Source: Catenovulum sp052056295
GTDB lineage: Bacteria > Pseudomonadota > Gammaproteobacteria > Enterobacterales > Alteromonadaceae
Length of the DNA stretch: 64,000 bases
NCBI RefSeq assembly: GCF_052056295.1
Contig: NZ_CP182493.1
Span: 2,666,001 to 2,730,000 of the forward strand
Direction of reading: 5' to 3'
In this document: positions 18,624 through 26,500 of the stretch, in pieces
Layout of the letters: the number at the start of each line of letters is the position of its first letter
Position numbering within the stretch: position 1 is the stretch's first letter
Position numbers and translations under genes: made by a program
Notes under the pieces: model-generated
Told to the model about the DNA's origin: nothing
Databases searched by the model: none
The model's input: only the letters and a program-made list of their open reading frames with translations

Positions 18624-19622
18624 GTGGTAAAAAAATTCAATATAATTAAACATAGCTTAGTCGCTTTAGGTATTACTTGGTTAACTTCGGCGTGTTCAGT
18701 GCAACAAGATTCAACTACAAATACCACTGCAACAGTTGAAGAAGCGCAAGCTTGGGTGTTTAGCTCTTTTCGGAAAAATGGCCAAGATGGTTTGCACCTA
18801 GCATATAGTGAAGATGGTAAAAATTGGCACGCACTCAATCAAGACAAGAGCATTTTAGCGCCTACAGTGGGTGGTAAATTAATGCGCGATCCGTGCATTA
18901 TCAAAGGTCCAGATGGTCAGTTTCATATGGTATGGACATCAAGCTGGGAAGATGGCGGCATAGGCGTTGCCCATAGTGCGGATTTAATCAACTGGAGCGA
19001 GCAAGTTTTTGTTCCAACCATGCAAAAATATCCAACTGCTAAAAATGCTTGGGCACCAGAAATTATTTGGGATCCGGCAACTGAACAGTATGTGATTTTC
19101 TGGGCGTCGACCATTCCTGGATCATATCCAGAAACAGAGAAACAGGCAGACAAAGGTTGGGATCACCGTATGTATGCGGTCACTACCAAAAACTTCAAAG
19201 AATACTCAGAGCCTTTTTTATTGGTTCAGCCAGATTTTAATATCATCGATTCAAGCATCATCGCTTACCAAGATCATTATGTGATGATCTTAAAAGACGA
19301 AACGCGTTATCCGCCGGCGAAAAATTTACGTGTCGCCACCAGTAAAAATATACTAGGACCTTGGCAGGTCGAAGACAAAGCATTTACGCCTGAAGGTGTT
19401 TGGGTTGAAGGCCCAAGCATGTTTAAAAAAGATGATTGGTACTATGTAATTTATGACGAATACACCAACAAAAAGTACGGCATGATGCGCACGCAAGATT
19501 TTAATAAGTGGCAACTTGTTTCTGAGCAATTAAATATGCCCAAAGGCAGCCGTCACGGCACTGTATTACCTGTCAGTCAGGCTGAGTTAAATAAACTTAA
19601 ACAGCATTTTGCAGCTCAGTAG
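18624..19622 (+). CDS. GH43-like five-bladed propeller glycosidase, probable lipoprotein
   Basis: The GTG at 18624 is preferred (AAAGG eight bases upstream) over the in-frame GTG at 18615. A signal peptide ends in a lipobox-like TSAC. The body looks like a GH43/GH32-fold propeller: FSSFRKNGQDGLHLAYS, MRDPCIIKGPDGQFHMVWT (likely catalytic Asp), WAPEIIWD, IDSSIIAYQDHYVMI, VEGPSMFKKDDWYYVIYDE (likely acid Glu). Relatives act on arabinose, xylose or galactose side chains. It is six bases upstream of the GH115 gene and certainly co-transcribed with it. Exact substrate and subfamily cannot be told from sequence alone. Confidence 0.8.
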   Translation: MVKKFNIIKHSLVALGITWLTSACSVQQDSTTNTTATVEEAQAWVFSSFRKNGQDGLHLAYSEDGKNWHALNQDKSILAPTVGGKLMRDPCIIKGPDGQFHMVWTSSWEDGGIGVAHSADLINWSEQVFVPTMQKYPTAKNAWAPEIIWDPATEQYVIFWASTIPGSYPETEKQADKGWDHRMYAVTTKNFKEYSEPFLLVQPDFNIIDSSIIAYQDHYVMILKDETRYPPAKNLRVATSKNILGPWQVEDKAFTPEGVWVEGPSMFKKDDWYYVIYDEYTNKKYGMMRTQDFNKWQLVSEQLNMPKGSRHGTVLPVSQAELNKLKQHFAAQ

Positions 19623-19628
19623 ATAGTT

Positions 19629-22097
19629 ATGAACATCATCCAACTAACCAAGGCAATTGTGGTTTATACACTGCTGTTGAGCAGCAGTTTACAACTGGCT
19701 ATTGCCGCTGTAAGCAATAATCAAACTTATACCTTAACCAATGATAAGCCTATTGTACTTATGCTAGCACAAGGCTCTGATCCACTGGTTAAATGGGCAA
19801 GTGAAACCCTTGCTAAAGATTTACACAGTCGTCTAGCGGTAAAGGTTGAACTAAAAACTTGGTCAGTGGGTGATTACAAGCGGCCACAAAACTCTGCACA
19901 ACAAAGCATTTTTATCGGCCAAACCAAGCAGTTAAACACTGATTTGCCAATTAACTTACCGCAGCAACAAGCGTGGGAAAGTTTTGTGTATAGCGCACAA
20001 GCACAAAGCTTGTATATAGTCGGTAGTGATGTGCGTGGCACTGTTTATGGTGTTTTTGAATTGGCTGAGCGCTTAGGTATTTCGCCGTGGATTTGGTGGG
20101 CAGACGCAACACCTGAGCAGGTGGATATTGTTTCAACCAATATTGAAAACGGCAAAATTCATCAACCGAGTGTGCAATATCGCGGGATCTTTTTAAATGA
20201 CGAAGATTGGAGTTTGTTGCCTTGGGCTGCAAAAAACTTTGACGCTAAGCAGCAAAACATTGGCGGAAAAACTTATCAAAAAATATTCGAACTGTTACTG
20301 CGGTTAAAAGCCAATACAATTTGGCCAGCCATGCACCCGGGCACACAAGCGTTTTTCCGCAATCCAGCCAATCAACAAATGGCGCGTCAATACCACATAT
20401 TTGTTGGCAGCTCGCATGCAGAGCCTATGCTGCGCAACAATGTTGATGAGTGGGACAAAAATACTATGGGCGATTATAACTATGTAAATAATCGCCAACA
20501 GGTAAAAAAGTATTGGCAACAGCGAGTTGAACAGCTAGATAATCAACTAGATTTACCTTTGTTTACCATAGGCATGCGTGGCATTCACGATAGCAAAATG
20601 TTGGGTGCTAAATCACAACAAGATAGTTTAGATATACTGGCGCAAGTACTGGACGACCAAAGAGCTATGTTAACGCAGCACTTTAAGCAAGATGCTAAGA
20701 CAATTCCACAGATGTTTATTCCGTACAAAGAGGTACTAGCTTTATACAACCTTGGACTGAAAGTACCGGAAGATGTCACGCTAGTATGGCCTGATGATAA
20801 TTATGGTTATATTCGCCGCTTGAGTTCAAAACAAGAACAGCAGCGTATTGGTGGCAGTGGGGTTTATTACCATTTAAGTTATTGGGGACGACCACACGAT
20901 TATTTATGGTTAAGCACTACTCAGCCTGGGTTGATTTGGTATGAAATGTCACGCGCTTATGCAAACGGTGCGAACAAAATTTGGATCGCAAATGTCGGTG
21001 ATATTAAACCGGCGGAATACAATACCGAGTTCTTTTTAGATTTAGCTTGGGATATAAATAGTATTGCAGCCAACTCAATCTCAAAACATAAATATAATTG
21101 GTTAACACGCGAGTTCGGTTTAGCCGTAGCAGAGCAATTAACTGAAGTTTTTAATCAGTTTTACCAACTGGCATTTATCCGCCGACCAGAATTTATGGGC
21201 TGGAGTCAAACCGAACCCACGACACAAACTCATTTAACTGAATTTAATTTAGATACATTACGCGAACGTTTAGCTGCTTACCAAAATATGCTAGCGGCGG
21301 TCGACAAACATAAACCTATAGATAAAAGCTCTGCGTATTTTCAATTGGTAGAATATCCAATAAAAGGCGCTTATTGGTTAAATGCTAAGTTTATTTATCG
21401 TCATTTGGCTGCGTTAACTCCGAATAGCCAGCAGGCTGATGTGTATATGCAGCAAGCGGAAGATGCCCATACGCAAATTAAGCTGTTAACTCAGTATTAC
21501 AACAGTTTGTCGAATGGCAAATGGCAGCATTTTATGCACGACTCACCACGCAGTCAGCCAGTGTTTAAACCTGTACAAGCGATTGATACAAGTGTGCAAT
21601 CAACTTACAACTGGACAAATCAAACACCTTTGGTTTTAAAACAAGCAGGGGAGTTTAGCCAAACATCTGCACCCAAACCTTATGCTTGGCAGCAAATTTC
21701 CCAGCTGGGTTTCAGTCAGCAAGCTATGACCTTAGCGCCGTTTACCGCTGAAACTTTTGCGCAACAGCAAGCTTGGATTGAGTATCAAGTTGAACTGGCC
21801 ACTACAGGTTTGCACAAAGTGCACTTGCGCTTTTTACCTATACACGCGAATGACTTTAACCATCAAATTTCTGTTGAAGCAAATGGCCGACCTTTGGGTG
21901 AGGTTTATATCAATACCAAAGGGCGAAGCGAACAGTGGAAACAAGACGTATTACGTAATTACCACCCAGTGACTTTACCTTTTGATGTGAAAAAGGCTGG
22001 TAAACAAACAATCCGAATATATTTTAATCATTCGAATATCGTATTAGATCAATTAGCTGTGTTTGCAAACGATCAACAAGTACCATATCAGCTTTGA
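19629..22097 (+). CDS. GH115 family alpha-glucuronidase, secreted
   Basis: 822 residues with a signal peptide (LLLSSSLQLAIAA). GH115 hallmarks are clear: RGTVYGVFELAERLGISPWIWWAD, GIFLNDEDWSLLPWAA, LLRLKANTIWPAMHPGTQAFF, SSHAEPMLRNN, IGMRGIHDSKM, and a C-terminal beta-sandwich. Known members remove alpha-1,2-linked glucuronate or 4-O-methylglucuronate from xylan and some from arabinogalactan or other glycans. In a locus with PL11, GH43-like and GH51 genes it may remove glucuronate from pectic side chains or from glucuronoarabinoxylan. Operonic with the preceding gene. Confidence 0.92.
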   Translation: MNIIQLTKAIVVYTLLLSSSLQLAIAAVSNNQTYTLTNDKPIVLMLAQGSDPLVKWASETLAKDLHSRLAVKVELKTWSVGDYKRPQNSAQQSIFIGQTKQLNTDLPINLPQQQAWESFVYSAQAQSLYIVGSDVRGTVYGVFELAERLGISPWIWWADATPEQVDIVSTNIENGKIHQPSVQYRGIFLNDEDWSLLPWAAKNFDAKQQNIGGKTYQKIFELLLRLKANTIWPAMHPGTQAFFRNPANQQMARQYHIFVGSSHAEPMLRNNVDEWDKNTMGDYNYVNNRQQVKKYWQQRVEQLDNQLDLPLFTIGMRGIHDSKMLGAKSQQDSLDILAQVLDDQRAMLTQHFKQDAKTIPQMFIPYKEVLALYNLGLKVPEDVTLVWPDDNYGYIRRLSSKQEQQRIGGSGVYYHLSYWGRPHDYLWLSTTQPGLIWYEMSRAYANGANKIWIANVGDIKPAEYNTEFFLDLAWDINSIAANSISKHKYNWLTREFGLAVAEQLTEVFNQFYQLAFIRRPEFMGWSQTEPTTQTHLTEFNLDTLRERLAAYQNMLAAVDKHKPIDKSSAYFQLVEYPIKGAYWLNAKFIYRHLAALTPNSQQADVYMQQAEDAHTQIKLLTQYYNSLSNGKWQHFMHDSPRSQPVFKPVQAIDTSVQSTYNWTNQTPLVLKQAGEFSQTSAPKPYAWQQISQLGFSQQAMTLAPFTAETFAQQQAWIEYQVELATTGLHKVHLRFLPIHANDFNHQISVEANGRPLGEVYINTKGRSEQWKQDVLRNYHPVTLPFDVKKAGKQTIRIYFNHSNIVLDQLAVFANDQQVPYQL

Positions 22098-22167
22098 GTT
22101 TAACAAGCCGAAGGCGGTGTTAGTTGGACGGAAATTAACGTCTATACTAAAACATCTACTCCACTAA

Positions 22168-22195
22168 ATGGTTAAGTGCTTTGCGCCTTAACCAT
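22168..22195 (+). repeat. Perfect 9-bp inverted repeat after GH115
   Basis: ATGGTTAAG / CTTAACCAT with a 10-base loop and no T-run. It may be a weak terminator or an RNA-stabilising hairpin between GH115 and the next gene. Confidence 0.35.
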
Positions 22196-22210
22196 AGTTA
22201 AACGCCAGCT

Positions 22211-23005
22211 TTGAATATATGGAATGTTATTTTGTTTGCACAAGTTGAATATTTTTTGACTGTATTTACATCTGCTGTTAGCAAAGTATTTGTTACTTGC
22301 GCTTTATATCTAAGTGGAGCCAATGTACCAGCGGCTGAGGCCGATACATTGGGTTTAATTGACTTAGTGGAAACTAGCACGATAACTGAATATCAGCCAA
22401 TAGAAGATAATATTCGGCGGCAGTCACTGCTACAAAGTTTTTTAGCCAAAAATAATTTATCCAATTATAAATTGGCTGTTAGTTATATGCCGCTGCCCAG
22501 AGCTAGATTGCACTTAGAGCAATCAGATTGGTGTTTAAGTTTTATCCCACCTATTAATGCAAAGCACTTTCAAACTTATCTGCTAAACGACGATAAGGTA
22601 AAGTTGATACTGTATCGCAAACGCCAAGTAAGCGATTTTTCATGGCAAGCTTTGTCTGAATTAAAAGGTTCGACCATTGCTGTGATGCGTGATTATAAAG
22701 GCAGCAGTATTAAACAGTATTTATTGGATAATGGATTAATTATTGTTGAGGTATTTTCTTTTGAAACTGCGATAAAATTGCTGGCTAAAGGTCGTGTTGA
22801 ATATGCGCTAGCACGACATGATACCTTAGATAATATGCACTTAGGTATCATTGACAAAGACCAACTGCAAGCTTCAAGTTCGAGCGTGGTTGAATTTTAC
22901 AACTATTTATTTGTGCATAACAGCTGTGCGATTATCGATAAAATTACCATCAGTCAGCCGGTTGAGCTACCAAGCCTTCATCGAAGTAAACAGGCTCAAC
23001 CTTAG
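22211..23005 (+). CDS. Periplasmic substrate-binding-protein-like (SBP_bac_3 type) protein, unusual start
   Basis: 264 residues. The only upstream start in frame is TTG at 22211 with no good ribosome site, so the true start is uncertain. A hydrophobic segment (SKVFVTCALYLSGANVPAAEA) looks like a signal peptide. The rest resembles the two-lobed solute-binding fold of amino-acid-type binding proteins (SYMPLPRARLHLEQSDWC, LSELKGSTIAVMRDYKGSSIKQYL, LAKGRVEYALARHDTLDNM). No permease or ATPase is near, so it is either an orphan sensor-like binding protein or unrelated to the glycan. Low similarity to anything I can name firmly. Confidence 0.55.
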   Translation: MNIWNVILFAQVEYFLTVFTSAVSKVFVTCALYLSGANVPAAEADTLGLIDLVETSTITEYQPIEDNIRRQSLLQSFLAKNNLSNYKLAVSYMPLPRARLHLEQSDWCLSFIPPINAKHFQTYLLNDDKVKLILYRKRQVSDFSWQALSELKGSTIAVMRDYKGSSIKQYLLDNGLIIVEVFSFETAIKLLAKGRVEYALARHDTLDNMHLGIIDKDQLQASSSSVVEFYNYLFVHNSCAIIDKITISQPVELPSLHRSKQAQP

Positions 23006-23078
23006 TTAATAGCATTTTTGCAATTCCAGTTAAAATTCTTTTAACACTCCATTCACTTTTATATTGATGTGTCAAATT

Positions 23079-23094
23079 CAATCACGTACAATCA
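23079..23094 (-). promoter_or_regulatory. Putative operator TGATTG-N4-TGATTG (inverted orientation)
   Basis: Minus-strand reading TGATTG-TACG-TGATTG, 87 bp before the start of the plus-strand SGNH gene. Confidence 0.5.
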
Positions 23095-23180
23095 ATTTTA
23101 TTCACTTTGATTTTTAACCTTTGTATATCTGAACAAGAATACACAGAGGTAGATAACAATAATTTTGAGCGAGGTTGTGG

Positions 23181-24725
23181 ATGAAGTTGGTTTGGCATAG
23201 GTTTTGTTCGTTAGTATTAGCTGGCTGTTTAGCTGCTTGCGCATCAGTACATGCAGCAAAAGAAACACTCAGCCCACAAACTATTTTTATTGCCGGTGAT
23301 TCCACCGCAGCTGGTTACAACAAACCAGATCAACAAGGTTGGGGTGGCGAATTTCAGCAATATTTCGACTCTAATAAAGTTAAGATCGATAACCGAGCTC
23401 GTGGTGGTCGCAGTACCCGTACATTTATTGCTGAAGGATTGTGGCAAGCGCTACTGGATGACGTAAAAGCGGGTGATCTTGTGCTTATTCAATTTGGCCA
23501 TAATGACGCTAGCCCTGTAAATGATGATCGCCGAGCGCGCGGCACGTTAAAAGGCATAGGTGACGAGTTTGTTGATATCGACAATATACTGACAAACAAG
23601 CAAGAACGAGTGTATACATTTGGTCATTACATTCGCCAAATGGTTGCAGATGTCAGAGCGAAAAACGCCACACCTATCTTAATGTCGTTAACTGTGCGCA
23701 ACAAATGGCGTAACGAACGAATTGAACGTGGTTCAGGCCAATATGGTTATTGGATGTATCAGTTAGCTTGGCAGCTTAATACTTCATTTATCGACGTGAC
23801 TAACACTGTGGCAGATAAACTTGAGGCTTTAGGAGCAACTGACGTTCAGAAAATTTATGAAAAAGATCATACGCATTTTAATCCACAAGGTGCGCATATT
23901 CATGCGCAGGCTATTGTTGCCGGATTAAAAGGTGTCAGACCTGGATTAGCCAACAACTTATATTCAGAGTTAGGTCAGAATGTTGCCGCGGATGATTGGA
24001 CTTGGCTGCGTTTGCCTTTCCCTGCTGACCAATCACAAACTAGCATCTTTATGGTCGGTGATTCGACCGTGCGCAATGGTGGTGGTGATGGGCCTAATGG
24101 TGAATGGGGTTGGGGCGATTTTATTCACGAAAATGTAGATACTAGCCGAGTTAATTTGGTTAACCGCGCTGTCGGTGGCTTGAGCAGCCGTACATTTATC
24201 ACAGGTGGTTTTTGGCAACGCGCGTTAAATATGATGAAGCCAGGTGACTATTTGTTACTACAATTTGGTCATAACGACGCGGCAGCATTAAATGATGATT
24301 CGCGTGCGCGCGGCACTATTCGCGGTGTCAGTGAGGCCTACCAAGATATCAACAATATGCTAACTGGCAAAGATGAGCGTGTGCATAGTTATGGTTGGTA
24401 TTTACGCAAAATGATAGGTGAAGCGCGTGCACGTGGTATTACACCTATTATTTGTTCGCCTGTGCCGCGCAAAAAGTGGCAAGAGGATGGACTCAAAATA
24501 GCTAGAGCGGAAAATAGTTATCCAACTTGGGCGCAACAAGTGGCTCGCCAAAGCCGTAGTCATTTTATTGATTTACACAGTTTAGTTTCAACTGAGTACG
24601 AAGCATTAGGGCAAAAAGCAGTGGATGAAATGTTTGCCGATAAACATACGCACACCAGTAAAAAAGGTGCACAGCTAACTGCAAAAATAGTTGCAGAGCA
24701 CCTTAAGTCAATTGTTGGTATTTAG
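23181..24725 (+). CDS. Tandem-domain SGNH (CE12-like) rhamnogalacturonan acetylesterase lipoprotein
   Basis: The ATG at 23181 has GAGG nine bases upstream; the frame opens with TTG at 23175. Signal peptide with lipobox LAAC. Domain 1: AGDSTAAGY (Ser41), NRARGGRSTRTF, FGHNDAS, and DHTHF with Asp229 and His232. Domain 2: VGDSTVRN (Ser295), NRAVGGLSSRTF, FGHNDAA, but DKHTH (487-491), where the usual Asp-x-x-His spacing is lost. It should deacetylate pectic oligosaccharides in or at the periplasm. It heads an operon with two sugar isomerase-like genes, and its operator-like repeat links it to the PL11 regulon. Confidence 0.88.
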   Translation: MKLVWHRFCSLVLAGCLAACASVHAAKETLSPQTIFIAGDSTAAGYNKPDQQGWGGEFQQYFDSNKVKIDNRARGGRSTRTFIAEGLWQALLDDVKAGDLVLIQFGHNDASPVNDDRRARGTLKGIGDEFVDIDNILTNKQERVYTFGHYIRQMVADVRAKNATPILMSLTVRNKWRNERIERGSGQYGYWMYQLAWQLNTSFIDVTNTVADKLEALGATDVQKIYEKDHTHFNPQGAHIHAQAIVAGLKGVRPGLANNLYSELGQNVAADDWTWLRLPFPADQSQTSIFMVGDSTVRNGGGDGPNGEWGWGDFIHENVDTSRVNLVNRAVGGLSSRTFITGGFWQRALNMMKPGDYLLLQFGHNDAAALNDDSRARGTIRGVSEAYQDINNMLTGKDERVHSYGWYLRKMIGEARARGITPIICSPVPRKKWQEDGLKIARAENSYPTWAQQVARQSRSHFIDLHSLVSTEYEALGQKAVDEMFADKHTHTSKKGAQLTAKIVAEHLKSIVGI

Positions 24726-24733
24726 GAGTGATC

Positions 24734-25582
24734 GTGAGTAATTTAACTACTAAACAACTTAATTTGGGGGTGCGTGCACATGATTATGGTCAAGGTACAC
24801 CTGCGGAAATTGCTGAATTAATCGGCCAGTTTGACGTGTCATGCGTGCAACTTGCACCTATGAAATCATTCCCCTGTTTAACGGAAGCCAGTAGCCAAAT
24901 GACCGCTGGTTTTGCGCAAACTGTACGTGATGCATTTGCCCGTCAACAAATTCAAATTGCAGTATTGGGTTGTTATATCAATCCAATTCATCCAGACAAA
25001 GATGAAAAGGAATTGTCGTTACGTCGTTTTGAACGCCATTTAGAATATGCACGTGACTTTGGCTGTGCATTAGTTGGTACAGAAACAGGCTCACGCAATG
25101 CTGATTGTAGTTTTCATCCAAACAACAGTCAGCAAGATGCATACGACGAGCTAGTTGAATCGGTTTATCGCCTCAGTAAAGTGGCAGAGTTGAATGGCGT
25201 TGATATAGGCATTGAGCCAGTGGCGCATCATCACATTATCAATACCCGTGAAAAAATGCTGCAGTTACTTGAGCAAGTAAATTCACCTAGCGTAAAAATT
25301 ATTTACGACCCGGTGAATTTATTTCCTCTAGAGCAAGCTGATAAGCAAATTGAGTTAATGGAAAAAGACTTGGACGCATTTGCGCCGTATCTAGCCGCTG
25401 TGCATATTAAAGATTTTGTCATTGAACAAGGCATTAAAACCGGCGATTTACCTTTGGGTGAAGGTGTATTTGCATTTGAACATTTTATTAAATGGTTAAG
25501 TGAGCATAAGCCTTATATCCACAGTATTTTTGAAGCGACAAATCCAAACAATGTTGAACAGATTTTAACTATGGTGAAATAA
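24734..25582 (+). CDS. Sugar phosphate isomerase/epimerase (xylose-isomerase-like TIM barrel)
   Basis: The GTG at 24734 is used (TAGGAG just upstream); an earlier in-frame GTG overlaps the ribosome site. 283 residues. Typical AP-endonuclease-2/xylose-isomerase-like fold: VQLAPMKSFPCL, LGCYINPIHPDKDEKE, TETGSRN, GIEPVAHHH (metal ligand Glu), IYDPVNLF, HIKDF, EATNPNN. Members isomerise or epimerise ketoses or keto-sugar acids using a divalent metal. It sits 8 bp after the acetylesterase gene and 30 bp before the RpiB-like gene. It likely handles a rare monosaccharide of this pathway, but the reaction is unknown. Confidence 0.8.
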   Translation: MSNLTTKQLNLGVRAHDYGQGTPAEIAELIGQFDVSCVQLAPMKSFPCLTEASSQMTAGFAQTVRDAFARQQIQIAVLGCYINPIHPDKDEKELSLRRFERHLEYARDFGCALVGTETGSRNADCSFHPNNSQQDAYDELVESVYRLSKVAELNGVDIGIEPVAHHHIINTREKMLQLLEQVNSPSVKIIYDPVNLFPLEQADKQIELMEKDLDAFAPYLAAVHIKDFVIEQGIKTGDLPLGEGVFAFEHFIKWLSEHKPYIHSIFEATNPNNVEQILTMVK

Positions 25583-25612
25583 ACTCATATCACCAAATTT
25601 GAGGAGCTAATT

Positions 25613-26245
25613 ATGAAAATTGCATTGATGAACGAGTTTAGCCAAGCGGCGAAAAACCCAATTGTATTAGAGCAACTAAACTCAGTAGCTGCTGATTTAG
25701 GCCACGAAGTTTTTAACGTAGGTATGGACGGTGACAACGACCACAGATTAACTTACATACATTTAGGTATTATCGCAGGTTTATTAATTAACTCTAAAGC
25801 GGTTGATTTTATTGTGGCTGGTTGTGGTACGGGTCAAGGTGCTTTGATGTCGTTAAATGCACACCCTGGTGTTACTTGTGGTTATTGTATCGACCCGTCT
25901 GATGCATATTTATTTGCACAAATTAACAACGGCAATGCTTTATCTTTACCATTCGCTAAAGGTTTTGGTTGGGGCGCTGAGTTAAACATTCGTTATATCT
26001 TCGAAAAAGCATTTACTGGCGTTAAAGGCCAAGGTTATCCACCAGAGCGCAAAGCGTCACAAGTTGAAAATGCCGGTATTTTAAATGATGTAAAAACTGC
26101 TATGTCGAAAGACTTTTTAGCAGGTTTAAAATTACTTGATCCTGAATTGATCAAACAAGCTGTTGGTGGTGCACGCTTCCAAGAGTGTTTCTTCGCTAAC
26201 TGCCAAGAGCCTGAAATTGCTGAATTTGTTAAATCGTTTGTTTAA
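25613..26245 (+). CDS. RpiB/LacA/LacB-family isomerase, candidate 5-keto-4-deoxyuronate isomerase
   Basis: 210 residues, longer than RpiB (about 150). GAGGAG stands seven bases before the ATG. The family core is visible: MKIALMNEFSQAAKN, GHEVFNVGMDGDNDHRLTYIHLG, VDFIVAGCGTGQGALMSLN, CGYCIDPSDAYLFAQINNGNALSLP. RpiB-family isomerases called DhuI act on 4-deoxy-5-hexosulose-uronate in streptococcal glycosaminoglycan pathways. Here the locus has KduD and KdgK but no KduI, so this protein may supply that missing isomerase step. This is inference. An alternative is a rare pentose or hexose phosphate isomerase. A terminator follows. Confidence 0.75.
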   Translation: MKIALMNEFSQAAKNPIVLEQLNSVAADLGHEVFNVGMDGDNDHRLTYIHLGIIAGLLINSKAVDFIVAGCGTGQGALMSLNAHPGVTCGYCIDPSDAYLFAQINNGNALSLPFAKGFGWGAELNIRYIFEKAFTGVKGQGYPPERKASQVENAGILNDVKTAMSKDFLAGLKLLDPELIKQAVGGARFQECFFANCQEPEIAEFVKSFV

Positions 26246-26285
26246 TTAACCGTAACACAGGTTATTTAAAAAGATGATGATTTTT

Positions 26286-26310
26286 AAAAAGGGCTCTGGT
26301 AGCCCTTTTT
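26286..26310 (+). terminator. Rho-independent terminator after RpiB-like gene
   Basis: Ten-base-pair stem AAAAAGGGCT / AGCCCTTTTT with loop CTGGT, then ATTTAT. Confidence 0.85.
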
Positions 26311-26500
26311 ATTTATCTACACTTAAAAATAATATGATATTAACCCGAGGTCTGTGCAAAGTTAGCTCACTGGGGATTTGCACAGAGTTTAGGTTATTTA
26401 CTTTAGCATTTATGAAATTTTGCTAGTCGTAAGACAAATTATCAGCAGTCAGTAAGCTGTCGTTTAGCACAGTTATTCACAATAAAAACAAAGGAATAAT

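Noticed and set aside
18515..18838. 107-codon minus-strand ORF
   Set aside because: It is antisense to the GH43-like gene start and its operator region.
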